Source of the DNA: Microcella sp.
GTDB lineage: Bacteria; Actinomycetota; Actinomycetes; Actinomycetales; Microbacteriaceae
DNA: 54,947 bases
Assembly (NCBI GenBank): GCA_030158585.1
Contig: JAOASR010000067.1
Span: forward strand, 2,328 to 57,274
Direction: 5' to 3'
Below, piece after piece: positions 17,399-24,770 of this stretch. The translations under genes were made by a program, and so were the position numbers. The notes below the pieces were generated by a model. It ran no database searches, was not told the origin of the DNA, and saw only the letters and a program-made list of their open reading frames with translations. Each line of letters starts with the position of its first letter. Position 1 is the first letter of the stretch.

Positions 17399-18424
17399 TC
17401 AGCCGAAGAGCAGCGCGGCCTCGTCGTACCGCGACTGCGGCACCGTCTTCAGCTTTCCGAGCGCCTCCTCGAACGGCACGTGCACGATCTCGGTGCCGCG
17501 CAGTGCGACCATGCGGCCCCAGTGGCCCTCGTTGACGGCGGCGATCGACGCCATGCCGAGGCGCGTGGCGAGCACGCGGTCGAAGGCGCTCGGGGTGCCG
17601 CCGCGCTGGATGTGGCCGAGGGTCGTGGCGCGGGTCTCGATGCCGGTGCGCTCTTCGATGAGCGGGGCGATGCGCTCGCCGATGCCGCCGAGGCGGGGGC
17701 GGCCGAAGGCGTCGAGCCCGCGCTCGGAGTGCGGCTCGTCGTCGTCGGGCAGCGTGAAGCCCTCGGCGACGACGACGAGCGGCGCGCGGCCGCGGTCGTA
17801 GGCGCTCTTCACCCACGTGGCGACCTGGTCGAGGCTCGTCTTCTGCTCGGGGATGAGGATCGCGTGCGCGCCGGCGGCCATGCCCGAGTGCAGCGCGATC
17901 CAGCCGACGTGGCGACCCATGACCTCGGCGACCATGCAGCGGTTGTGCGCGTCGCCGGTCGTGCGTAGGCGGTCCATGGCCTCGGTCGCGATGCCGACGG
18001 CCGTGTCGAACCCGAAGGTGTAGTCGGTGGCGTCGAGGTCGTTGTCGACGGTCTTGGGCACTCCGACGATCTTGACGCCAGCATCCGTCAGTCGCTTCGC
18101 GGCCGCGAGAGTGCCCTCGCCTCCGATCGCGATGAGGGCATCGAGGCCGTTGTCTGCCATGACCTCGTTGATGCGGTCGACGCCACCGCGACCCTCGAAC
18201 GGGTTCGTGCGGCTCGTGCCGAGAATGGTGCCGCCCTGCTTGCTGACGCCCTTCACCTCGTGGCGCGACAGGGGCAGGGTGTCGTTCTCGACGAGGCCCT
18301 TCCAGCCGTCTTTGAAGCCCACGAACTCGTGCGTGTGAACCGTCGTGCCGACGAGAACGGCCCCGCGGATGACGGCGTTGAGGCCGGGAGCGTCGCCGCC
18401 GGAGGTCAGCATTCCAATGCGCAT
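17399..18424 (-). CDS. pfkA: 6-phosphofructokinase, actinobacterial group III type
   Basis: 341 residues. Phosphorylates fructose 6-phosphate. Motifs: MLTSGGDAPGLNAVIRG at the N-terminus, IGGEGTLAAAKRL, GVPKTVDNDLD and MGRHVGWIAL. The residue equivalent to E. coli Gly104 is Gly (GGEG), typical of ATP use. The residue equivalent to Gly124 is Lys (PKT instead of PGT), as in PPi-dependent enzymes. This mixed pattern is known from ATP-dependent actinobacterial PFKs, so ATP is the better guess. ATG start has TAGATA 6 nt upstream (leaderless). Confidence 0.92.
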   Translation of the reverse strand: MRIGMLTSGGDAPGLNAVIRGAVLVGTTVHTHEFVGFKDGWKGLVENDTLPLSRHEVKGVSKQGGTILGTSRTNPFEGRGGVDRINEVMADNGLDALIAIGGEGTLAAAKRLTDAGVKIVGVPKTVDNDLDATDYTFGFDTAVGIATEAMDRLRTTGDAHNRCMVAEVMGRHVGWIALHSGMAAGAHAILIPEQKTSLDQVATWVKSAYDRGRAPLVVVAEGFTLPDDDEPHSERGLDAFGRPRLGGIGERIAPLIEERTGIETRATTLGHIQRGGTPSAFDRVLATRLGMASIAAVNEGHWGRMVALRGTEIVHVPFEEALGKLKTVPQSRYDEAALLFG

Positions 18425-18430
18425 GGGCTC

Positions 18431-18436
18431 TATCTA
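18431..18436 (-). promoter_or_regulatory. -10 element of leaderless pfkA
   Basis: TAGATA on the minus strand, then 6 nt to the ATG at 18424. Confidence 0.65.
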
Positions 18437-18477
18437 AGTAGGTGTCGGGGGGTCGCGCGAAAACGAGGCGTTCGCAC

Positions 18478-18523
18478 CAGAGGCTCGCGCCTCTGTCGCG
18501 TGCGGTGCGCCCAGGACTATATT
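18478..18523 (+). promoter_or_regulatory. Hairpin/operator and -10 upstream of the 18586 gene
   Basis: CAGAGGC (18478-18484) and GCCTCTG (18489-18495) form a 7-4-7 palindrome about 22 bp before the -10-like TATATT (18518-18523). It sits between the divergent pfkA and 18586 promoters. Confidence 0.45.
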
Positions 18524-18585
18524 TCGCGCTGAGGGCCGCTCGCGACCCGTCCACCCCGCTCCACCGTCTGCGACAGGAGAACCCG

Positions 18586-19038
18586 ATGACCGACCCCACC
18601 GCCCCCGGCGACCCGGCCGCGCAGCCCGCCGCTCCGGCCGCGCCCGCAGCGCCCGCAGCCCAGCCCGCGCCGCCCTCGTACCCTCCGGCGCCGCCGGCTC
18701 CCGCCTACTCGGCGCCCGGCACCGCGACGGGCGAGGACCCGGGGAAGACGCTCGGCATCGTCGCCCTGATCCTCGCCTTCGTCTTCCAGCTGCTCGGCCT
18801 CATCCTCGGCATCGTGGCCCGCAACAAGTCGAAGGCCGCCGGCTACAAGAACGGCATCGCGACCGCCGCCATCTGGCTCAGCGTCGTCTTCATGGTGCTC
18901 GGTCTCATCCTCGGCATCGCCTTCATCGTCGGCGGCGCCGCGATCTTCGGCGGCGTCATCGGCCAGGTCGCCGAGGTCTGCCAAGAGCTCGGCCCGGGCG
19001 TCTGGGAGATCGACGGCATGACCTACACCTGCGAATAG
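18586..19038 (+). CDS. Pro/Ala-rich N-tail DUF4190-like membrane protein
   Basis: 150 residues from an ATG with AGGAGA 5 nt upstream. Residues 1-45 are a Pro/Ala-rich disordered cytoplasmic tail. Two transmembrane helices (ALILAFVFQLLGLILGIVA; AIWLSVVFMVLGLILGIAFIVGGAAIF) surround the loop RNKSKAAGYKNG, a layout seen in DUF4190-type proteins. A short extracellular tail has two cysteines (EVCQELGP...TYTCE) that could form a disulfide. Function unknown. Confidence 0.8.
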   Translation: MTDPTAPGDPAAQPAAPAAPAAPAAQPAPPSYPPAPPAPAYSAPGTATGEDPGKTLGIVALILAFVFQLLGLILGIVARNKSKAAGYKNGIATAAIWLSVVFMVLGLILGIAFIVGGAAIFGGVIGQVAEVCQELGPGVWEIDGMTYTCE

Positions 19039-19055
19039 CTCGCACTCATCACCGA

Positions 19056-19094
19056 CCGGGGCGGCGGGGCGCATCGAGCGCTCAGCCGCCCCGG
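19056..19094 (+). terminator. Hairpin between the 18586 and 19109 genes
   Basis: CCGGGGCGGC (19056-19065) pairs perfectly with GCCGCCCCGG (19085-19094). The -10 of the next gene (TAGTTT) begins 1 nt after the stem. Confidence 0.65.
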
Positions 19095-19095
19095 C

Positions 19096-19101
19096 TAGTT
19101 T
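19096..19101 (+). promoter_or_regulatory. -10 element of the leaderless PPOX gene
   Basis: TAGTTT, then 7 nt to the ATG at 19109. Confidence 0.6.
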
Positions 19102-19108
19102 TCGCCTC

Positions 19109-19534
19109 ATGACCTCCGAGCCCTCCGCCCTTCTCGCGCTGGCCGACGAGCAGTACGTGCTGCTCGTGACGACCCGTCGTTCGGGCGTCGACGTCGCCAC
19201 GCCGGTGTGGGTGGGCCGCGATGGCGACTCGCTCGTCGTCACGACGGCGCGCGATGCCGGCAAGACGAAGCGCATCCGCTACACCCCGCGCGTCACGTTG
19301 CAGGCGTGCGATCGCGTCGGCAAGCCCACCCCCGGAGCCCCCGTCGTCGAGGGCCACGCGATCGTCGACGAGAGCCCCGAGGGGCGAGAGCGCCTCGTAG
19401 CTCTGTTCAAGAAGAAGTACGGGGCGCAGTACCTCGCGATCCTCGGCCTGCAGAAGCTGCGCGGCACGACCGACCGCTCGGTCACGCTGCGCATCACCGC
19501 GCCCGTCGCGGCGGGCGGGCACCCGGCCGAGTAG
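19109..19534 (+). CDS. PPOX-class F420-dependent oxidoreductase
   Basis: 141 residues, a split-barrel flavin/deazaflavin-binding fold. Characteristic opening (YVLLVTTRRSGVDVATPVWVGRDGDSLVVTT) and the TARDAGKTKRIRYTPRVTLQACDRVGKP stretch of the TIGR03666-like family, known from actinobacteria. Substrate unknown. ATG start with TAGTTT 7 nt upstream. The LLM enzyme at 48823 is a second candidate F420 user in the window. Confidence 0.85.
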   Translation: MTSEPSALLALADEQYVLLVTTRRSGVDVATPVWVGRDGDSLVVTTARDAGKTKRIRYTPRVTLQACDRVGKPTPGAPVVEGHAIVDESPEGRERLVALFKKKYGAQYLAILGLQKLRGTTDRSVTLRITAPVAAGGHPAE

Positions 19535-19554
19535 GCGACGTCGGATGCTCCGCC

Positions 19555-19560
19555 TACCCT
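19555..19560 (+). promoter_or_regulatory. -10 element of the leaderless glycosylase gene
   Basis: TACCCT, then 7 nt to the ATG at 19568. Confidence 0.6.
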
Positions 19561-19567
19561 TTTCCGC

Positions 19568-20614
19568 ATGACGAGCCTCGCCGACCCGCGCCCCGCGCCG
19601 GGCCCGGCGACTCCCGACGCGGCGGGCGTCTACGCCCCCGGCCGGTCCGTGGATCTGCGGCTCACGCTCTTCCCGCTGCGCCGCGGCCACGCCGACCCGA
19701 CGATGCAGTGGACGGCCGACGGCGCCGCCTGGCGCACCCAGCGCACGCCCGAGGGCCCGGCCCTGCTGCGGATGCTCGCCCACCGCTCGACCGCGCCCGA
19801 CGGCTCGCTCGCCACTGAGGTGCAGCTCGCCGCCTGGGGCCCGGGCGCCGCGTGGTCGATCGCGCAGGCGCCCGAGCTGCTCGGCGAGGGGGATGACTGG
19901 AGCGCGCTCGATTCCCTGCTCGAGCCCGGGGCGCTCGAGGGCGTCGCGGGTGCCGACGCGGCGGCGCTCGATCCCGAGGTCGTGGCCGGGCTCGCGCGCG
20001 TGCGACGCCGCCATGCGGGGCTGCGGCTGCTGCGCACGGGCATCGTGCTCGACTCGGCGGTCGCGGCCGTGCTCGAGCAGAAGGTCACGGGGGTCGAGGC
20101 CCGACGCGCGTGGCGCACGCTCATCAGGCAGCACGGCAAGGCGTCGCCGGGGCCCGCGCCGGAGGGCATGAAGGTGTTGCCCGGTGCCGAGCGGTGGCGC
20201 AGCATCCCCGATCACGACTGGCACCGGGCGGGAGTCGGCCCGCAGCGCATGGCCACACTGCGGCGCGTGACGGCCGTCGCGCCGGCGCTCGAGCGCACGC
20301 TCGCGCACGGCCGCGGGGGTGCCGCGGTGGCGGCGGCGCTCACGTCGATCCCGGGCGTAGGCATCTGGACCGCCGCCGAGATCACGCAGCGCGCGCACGG
20401 CGACGCCGATGCGATCAGCGTCGGCGACTTTCACCTCGCGGGGCTCGTCGGCTACGCGCTCACCGGCACGCGCACCGATGATGCGGGGATGGTGCGGCTG
20501 CTCGCCCCGTTCTCCGGTCACCGGCAGCGGATCGTGCGGCTGATCATGCAGCTCGGCTACCAGGCGCCCCGGCAGGGTGCCCGCATGACGATTCAGGACC
20601 ACCGCCGGCACTGA
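19568..20614 (+). CDS. DNA-3-methyladenine glycosylase, AlkA/HhH-GPD family
   Basis: 348 residues. The C-terminal half carries the helix-hairpin-helix LTSIPGVGIWTAAEIT and, shortly after, the catalytic aspartate in ISVGDFHLAG (Asp287), the HhH-GPD hallmark. No [4Fe-4S] cysteines, so it is AlkA-like rather than MutY/Nth-like. The N-terminal ~170 residues are diverged. Inferred to excise alkylated bases. ATG start with TACCCT 7 nt upstream. Confidence 0.87.
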   Translation: MTSLADPRPAPGPATPDAAGVYAPGRSVDLRLTLFPLRRGHADPTMQWTADGAAWRTQRTPEGPALLRMLAHRSTAPDGSLATEVQLAAWGPGAAWSIAQAPELLGEGDDWSALDSLLEPGALEGVAGADAAALDPEVVAGLARVRRRHAGLRLLRTGIVLDSAVAAVLEQKVTGVEARRAWRTLIRQHGKASPGPAPEGMKVLPGAERWRSIPDHDWHRAGVGPQRMATLRRVTAVAPALERTLAHGRGGAAVAAALTSIPGVGIWTAAEITQRAHGDADAISVGDFHLAGLVGYALTGTRTDDAGMVRLLAPFSGHRQRIVRLIMQLGYQAPRQGARMTIQDHRRH

Positions 20615-20619
20615 GCCGG

Positions 20620-20672
20620 GGCCCCGCTTGGAGGAGGCCGACAGCCGGTGCGACGCGTGGGCGCGCGGGGCC
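20620..20672 (+). terminator. GC-rich inverted repeat after the glycosylase gene
   Basis: GGCCCCGC (20620-20627) is the reverse complement of GCGGGGCC (20665-20672). The 37-nt loop makes it a weak terminator call. Confidence 0.35.
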
Positions 20673-20678
20673 TAGCCT
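20673..20678 (+). promoter_or_regulatory. -10 element of the leaderless thioesterase gene
   Basis: TAGCCT, then 7 nt to the GTG at 20686. Confidence 0.6.
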
Positions 20679-20685
20679 CGGCCGG

Positions 20686-21234
20686 GTGAACATGATCTTC
20701 CGTCTGCTGCTGCTCAGCATCCGCTCGCGATTCGGGCCCCGGCTCGCCCCGACGGAGGTGGCGCGCACGACGTTCCGGGTGCTGCCGACCGACCTCGATG
20801 TGCTCAACCACATGAACAACGGCGTGTACCTGTCGATCATGGATCTCGGCCGCATCGACCTCATGGCGCGCTCGGGCGTGTGGCCCGAGTTGCAGCGCCG
20901 CGGCTACTACCCCGTCGTCGTGAGCTCGACGATCACCTATCGACGCTCGCTCGAGCCGTGGCAGAGATTCGTGGTCGAGAGCCGCATCGTCGGGCTCGAC
21001 GACGTCGCCGGCTACGTCGAGCAGCGCTTCGTGCGCGACGGCGAGGTGTGTGCGCGCGGCGTCATCAAGGCGCGGTTCCTGAAGAAGTCGGGCGGCATCG
21101 TGCCGATCACCGAGCTCGCCGAGCTCTTCGGCCTCGATCCCGACGACCACCCGCTGCCTGAGTGGCTCGCGCACTGGAGCGCCGCCGCGAGTCTGCCGCC
21201 GCGCCGCGAGCCGACGCCGAGCGTCTGGGACTGA
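20686..21234 (+). CDS. Hotdog-fold acyl-CoA thioesterase
   Basis: 182 residues. Hotdog signature PTDLDVLNHMNNGVYLSIMDLGRIDLM (residues ~37-63), where the Asp and HMNNG loop are the usual 4HBT active-site region, followed by VSSTITYRRSLEPWQRF. Matches the THEM6-like bacterial thioesterase group, which hydrolyses acyl-CoA; chain-length preference cannot be read from sequence. GTG start chosen because TAGCCT lies 7 nt upstream. Confidence 0.85.
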   Translation: MNMIFRLLLLSIRSRFGPRLAPTEVARTTFRVLPTDLDVLNHMNNGVYLSIMDLGRIDLMARSGVWPELQRRGYYPVVVSSTITYRRSLEPWQRFVVESRIVGLDDVAGYVEQRFVRDGEVCARGVIKARFLKKSGGIVPITELAELFGLDPDDHPLPEWLAHWSAAASLPPRREPTPSVWD

Positions 21235-21271
21235 GCGGGGGACGGGGGTCGCTCGGGCCCCGCTAACTCGA

Positions 21272-21277
21272 TACCGT
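21272..21277 (+). promoter_or_regulatory. -10 element of the leaderless DUF202 operon
   Basis: TACCGT, then 6 nt to the GTG at 21284. Confidence 0.5.
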
Positions 21278-21283
21278 GCGAGG

Positions 21284-21709
21284 GTGAGCCAGAATCGCGA
21301 CACCCAGCACGAGCACCCGAACCCCACCGAGCCCGACGACCGCAAGCCGCGGTCCGTCTACGGCGTCGGCGCCGAGCCCGACGTGCAGGCGAGCCTCGCG
21401 AACGAGCGCACCGCCCTGTCGTGGATCCGCACCGGCCTCGCTCTCGTCGCCGGCGGCGTCGCCCTCGCGACCCTCGCGAGCTTCGGCGAGCTGCCGACAG
21501 TCATCATCGCCATCGCGGGGCTCGCGAGCCTCGGCGGCGGGCTGCTCGCCGTCTACTCGCTGATCAGCTGGCGCCGCAACGAGCGCGCGCTGCGCCTGCA
21601 GGAGCCGCTGCCCCCGCCCTCGGCGCTGCCGTGGCTCGTGGGCGCAGTCGTCGCGGTCTCGATCTTCCTCGCCGCGTTCGCCGCGTTCCAGGCGCTCACG
21701 GGCGTCTGA
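21284..21709 (+). CDS. DUF202 (YidH-like) membrane protein
   Basis: 141 residues. A charged N-tail is followed by the family signature LANERTALSWIRTGLALVAGGVAL, and there are three predicted transmembrane helices (about 50-70, 76-96, 117-137). Function of the family is not established. Its stop overlaps the next gene's start (TGATG), and the next gene is of the same family, suggesting a heteromeric membrane pair. Confidence 0.88.
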   Translation: MSQNRDTQHEHPNPTEPDDRKPRSVYGVGAEPDVQASLANERTALSWIRTGLALVAGGVALATLASFGELPTVIIAIAGLASLGGGLLAVYSLISWRRNERALRLQEPLPPPSALPWLVGAVVAVSIFLAAFAAFQALTGV

Positions 21710-22074
21710 TGACGGCGGCGGATGCTGCGCCCTCGTCGCACGGCGGCGGCGGGTCAGGCGAAGAGGGGCTCGACGGCCGCGCCGGCCCGGCCAATCGCAC
21801 GACCCTGTCGTGGCAGCGCACGGCGGCGTCGTCCGCTCTCGTCGGACTCTTCGCGGCGTTCACGGCATTCCGGCTCGGCGAGCTCGGCGTCGCGGTCGCG
21901 GCTGGAGCGGTCGCGCTCGGCGCGCTCATCCTCGGCGCGACGAACCCGCGCGTCTCGCGCCATCACCCCGAGCTGCGGCATCCGTACGGCTACATCGTGC
22001 GCGGCGCGATCGTGCTCGCGCTGACGGGGCTCGTCGGCGCGGCCGTCGCTGTGTACGCGCTCATCGGGGGCTGA
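21709..22074 (+). CDS. Second DUF202 membrane protein
   Basis: 121 residues from the ATG that overlaps the previous stop. Signature [26 protein letters not shown], then two further membrane helices ([44 protein letters not shown]). N-terminal tail is Gly/Ser-rich. A tandem DUF202 pair is a common actinobacterial arrangement. Confidence 0.87.
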   Translation: MTAADAAPSSHGGGGSGEEGLDGRAGPANRTTLSWQRTAASSALVGLFAAFTAFRLGELGVAVAAGAVALGALILGATNPRVSRHHPELRHPYGYIVRGAIVLALTGLVGAAVAVYALIGG

Positions 22075-22153
22075 GCGGGGTCGCCTCCTGTTGGGTCATT
22101 GTGGCGGTGGTGAAGCGCCGTCGAGGCTGGCCCGAAACGGACAAGATGTGCCA

Positions 22154-22885
22154 ATGCGGGTGGGCGTGTACATCGACGGGTTCAATCTCTACTACGGAGC
22201 GCGAAGTCTTTGCGGTAGATCGACCCCCGGCTGGCGCTGGCTCGACCTCCGGCGACTTGCCGACCAGCTCGTTCGCGACCATTCGGGGTGGGACGGCGCC
22301 GAAAACTCTCGTGTCGTCTACTGCACCGCCCGGATCAGCGGCGCAGCGAACGAGTCGGGACAACGAGATCAAGATGTCTATCTGCGAGCTCTCCGTGCCC
22401 ACGAGTCGATCGATGAGCTCGCTCTCGGGAACTACGTCTCACGAGTTGCGACGGCACCCCTCGCGGTTGCGGATAGAAAGGGCAGGCCGGTTCTCGCCAG
22501 GCCGCACTGGCCGATCATGGTCAAGGACTCCGCCGGTGCCGACGATGGGTCCGCCACCTTCATGGCGTCCGTCGCGAGGCGCGAGGAGAAGGGGTCCGAC
22601 GTGAACGTCGCGTCGCACCTGCTCATCGACGTCCTGGAGCAGAGGGTGGATGCGGCGATCGTCATCAGCAACGACAGCGACTTGGAGTTCCCGATCGCTC
22701 AGTCTCGTCGCCGCGTGCCGTTGGGTCTGGTGAATCCCACGCCCAGCTATCGCGCCGGGAAGCTGGGCGGTGCGACATCAGACGGAGTAGGTGGTCACTG
22801 GTGGCACCAGCTGACGGCCGAAGAGATTCGGGCCGCTCAGTTGCCTCACGTGGTCGGATCGACGAGGCGCCCTGCCGGTTGGTGA
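22154..22885 (+). CDS. NYN-domain (PIN-like) putative RNase
   Basis: 243 residues from ATG 22154; an upstream in-frame GTG at 22091 is possible, and neither has a good ribosome binding site. The NYN fold is clear: [11 protein letters not shown] at the start (Asp8), [16 protein letters not shown] (Asp149) and [12 protein letters not shown] (Asp174/Asp176), which together form the acidic metal site of PIN/NYN nucleases. Presumed RNA cleavage in the cytosol; target unknown. No antitoxin-like partner is adjacent. Lower GC and different codon use from its neighbours suggest later acquisition. A canonical terminator follows at 22947. Confidence 0.87.
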   Translation: MRVGVYIDGFNLYYGARSLCGRSTPGWRWLDLRRLADQLVRDHSGWDGAENSRVVYCTARISGAANESGQRDQDVYLRALRAHESIDELALGNYVSRVATAPLAVADRKGRPVLARPHWPIMVKDSAGADDGSATFMASVARREEKGSDVNVASHLLIDVLEQRVDAAIVISNDSDLEFPIAQSRRRVPLGLVNPTPSYRAGKLGGATSDGVGGHWWHQLTAEEIRAAQLPHVVGSTRRPAGW

Positions 22886-22893
22886 GATGCCCG

Positions 22894-22929
22894 GGTCGGC
22901 CCGCTCTGCCGCATCTAGGTCGGCCTGCT
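22894..22929 (+). repeat. Two copies of GGTCGGCC(C/T)GCT, 24 bp apart
   Basis: Copies at 22894-22905 and 22918-22929 lie between the NYN stop codon and the terminator; the second abuts the -10-like TAATAT. Confidence 0.45.
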
Positions 22930-22934
22930 AATAT
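22929..22934 (+). promoter_or_regulatory. -10-like TAATAT just upstream of a terminator
   Basis: TAATAT at 22929-22934 is the best -10 match in this part of the window. It is not followed by any coding start, only by the 22947 terminator 13 nt later. Confidence 0.35.
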
Positions 22935-22946
22935 CGGGGGCATACC

Positions 22947-22974
22947 ACTCGGTCCCTCTGGGGCCGAGTTTTTT
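22947..22974 (+). terminator. Canonical intrinsic terminator after the NYN gene
   Basis: ACTCGGTCCC (22947-22956) pairs with GGGGCCGAGT (22960-22969) through one G-T wobble around a 3-nt loop, followed by a T5 run at 22970-22974. It is the clearest rho-independent terminator in the window. Confidence 0.9.
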
Positions 22975-22987
22975 CTTGTCCGCCGCC

Positions 22988-24574
22988 CTAGCGGCTCTCG
23001 AGCACCGCCATCGCCGCGTTGTGCCCGCCGATCGCCGAGACGGCGCCGCCACGCTGGGCGCCGGCTCCGCAGAAGAGGATGCCCGGCAGGCCCGTGTCGA
23101 CGCCCCAGCGCGCGGCGGGAGTCGAGAGGTCGGCGCCGTCCTCCGCCCACGGCCACGACAGGTCGCCGTGGAAGATGCTGCCGGCGGGCAGTCGCAGGGC
23201 GTGCTCGAGGTCGCGCGTGGTCTTCGTCTCGAGGCACGGGGCGCCGTCGCCGTCGGTCATGAGCAGGTCTTCGACGGGCTCGGCGAGCACCGAGTTGAGA
23301 GAGTCGAGCACGCCGCGCTCGAGGCGGGCGCGCATCGCGTCGTTCGTGCCCTCGGTGAGCAGCCGGTCGGGAGTGTGCAGGGCGAAGACGGTGAGGGTGT
23401 GGGCTCCGGCGGCCTGCAGCTCGGGCGACAGGATCGACGGGTCGGTCAGCGAGTGGCAGTAGATCTCGGCTGGGATCGGGTCGGGGATGCGGTGCTCGGC
23501 GGCGGCGTCGTAGGCCGACTGCAGCTGCGACCACGTCTCGTTGATGTGGAAGGTGCCGCCGAACGCCGCCGCCGGGTCGATGCTCGCATCGCGCAGGCGG
23601 GGCAGGCGCGTCAGCAGCATGTTGACCTTGACCTGGGCGCCCTCTGCATCGAGGGCGGATGTGCCGTGCTCGTCGTCGGCGCTGCCCGCGGCGAGCAGTC
23701 GCGCGAGCTCCTGCGGCGAGCAGCCGACGAGCACGTGGTCGGCGGCGATGCGGCGGTCTGTCTCACCCTGCCGCACCGTGACGACGCGGTCGGGGCTCAG
23801 CGCGGTCACGTCGGCGTTCGTGGTGAGGATGCTCCCGGCCAGTCGCGCGGCTCGCGCGAGCTCGCCGCTCACGGCGCCCATGCCGCCGACGGGAACGTTC
23901 CAGTCACCCGTGCCCCCGCCGATCACGTGGTACAGGAAGCAGCGGTTGGCGTTGAGGGTGGAATCCACGTTCGGGGCGAAGGTGCCGATGAGCGCGTCGG
24001 TGTAGACGACCCCGCGCACGAGGTCGTCGGCGAAGGTCTGCGCGATCGCGGAGCCCACGGGCTGCTCGATGAGGGCATCCCACACCGCGTCGTCGGCGAC
24101 GGCCGCGCGCGCCTCGGAGCGCGTCAGCAGCGGGTCGGTCACGCTCGGGAAGAGCCCGCGGGCGAGGCGTTGCGTTCCCTCGTAGAAGCGGCCCCACGCG
24201 TCGGCGTCGGCGCTCGCCCCCAGGGCCGCAAACGAGGCGGCGGTCGCGGCGGCGTCGTGATTGTCGACGAGGAGGCCGCGGTCGGTTCCGGGCAGCGGCG
24301 TGTACGACGAGTAGCGGCGGGGCGCGAGGCGGATGCTCAGCCCGAGGTCGTCGATGATGCGCTGCGGCAGCAGGCTCACGAGGTACGAGTAGCGGCTGAG
24401 CCGGGCATCCACGCCGGGGAAGGCCTGGGCCGAGATCGCGGCGCCGCCGAGCACCTCGAGGCGCTCGAGCACCTCGACCTCGAGGCCCGCGCGGCTCAGG
24501 TAGGCGGCCGCGGCGAGGGCGTTGTGGCCTCCGCCGATGATGACGACGTCGCGGCGTTCGGTGGCAGGGGTCAC
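22988..24574 (-). CDS. Phytoene-desaturase-like FAD oxidoreductase (PYROXD2/CrtI family)
   Basis: 528 residues from a GTG start with AAGGAG 9 nt upstream. An N-terminal Rossmann FAD motif (VVIIGGGHNALAAAAYLSRAG), then GGAAISAQAFPG, and the C-terminal ...LPGILFCGAGAQRGGAVSAIGGHNAAMAVLESR closing FAD segment. This branch resembles PYROXD2-type amine-oxidase-fold proteins more than dedicated carotenoid desaturases, and no crt genes are nearby. Substrate unknown; a carotenoid role should not be assumed. Confidence 0.82.
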   Translation of the reverse strand: MTPATERRDVVIIGGGHNALAAAAYLSRAGLEVEVLERLEVLGGAAISAQAFPGVDARLSRYSYLVSLLPQRIIDDLGLSIRLAPRRYSSYTPLPGTDRGLLVDNHDAAATAASFAALGASADADAWGRFYEGTQRLARGLFPSVTDPLLTRSEARAAVADDAVWDALIEQPVGSAIAQTFADDLVRGVVYTDALIGTFAPNVDSTLNANRCFLYHVIGGGTGDWNVPVGGMGAVSGELARAARLAGSILTTNADVTALSPDRVVTVRQGETDRRIAADHVLVGCSPQELARLLAAGSADDEHGTSALDAEGAQVKVNMLLTRLPRLRDASIDPAAAFGGTFHINETWSQLQSAYDAAAEHRIPDPIPAEIYCHSLTDPSILSPELQAAGAHTLTVFALHTPDRLLTEGTNDAMRARLERGVLDSLNSVLAEPVEDLLMTDGDGAPCLETKTTRDLEHALRLPAGSIFHGDLSWPWAEDGADLSTPAARWGVDTGLPGILFCGAGAQRGGAVSAIGGHNAAMAVLESR

Positions 24575-24682
24575 GGGCTCGGGCTCCTTCGCGGCGGTGC
24601 GATCCCGCGGCGGTGCGGGCGGGTTCCGTCAGCCTACGACGGCGCCGCTATGACGGGCCTGAGGTCCCGGCGTCGACCAAAT

Positions 24683-24751
24683 GAAGGGAGCGCGCCCTGA
24701 GTCCGCGGCGTGTCGGGGCGACACGCCGTCGCGAGTCGCCCCACTCCCTTC
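24683..24751. terminator. Nested double stem-loop after the LysR gene
   Basis: Inner stem CGGCGTGTCG (24706-24715) pairs perfectly with CGACACGCCG (24719-24728) around a 3-nt loop. Outer stem GAAGGGAG (24683-24690) pairs with CTCCCTTC (24744-24751). It lies between the LysR stop and the CrtI-like gene, both on the minus strand. Confidence 0.75.
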
Positions 24752-24770
24752 TTTTCGTCGACCGCTGCGG

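Noticed and set aside
17399-18424. PPi-dependent phosphofructokinase
   Set aside because: Only one of the two usual PPi determinants (Lys at the 124 equivalent) is present. The Gly at the 104 equivalent argues for ATP.
22988-24574. Carotenoid biosynthesis gene crtI
   Set aside because: The fold is right, but no other crt genes are adjacent and the sequence looks closer to the PYROXD2-like branch.
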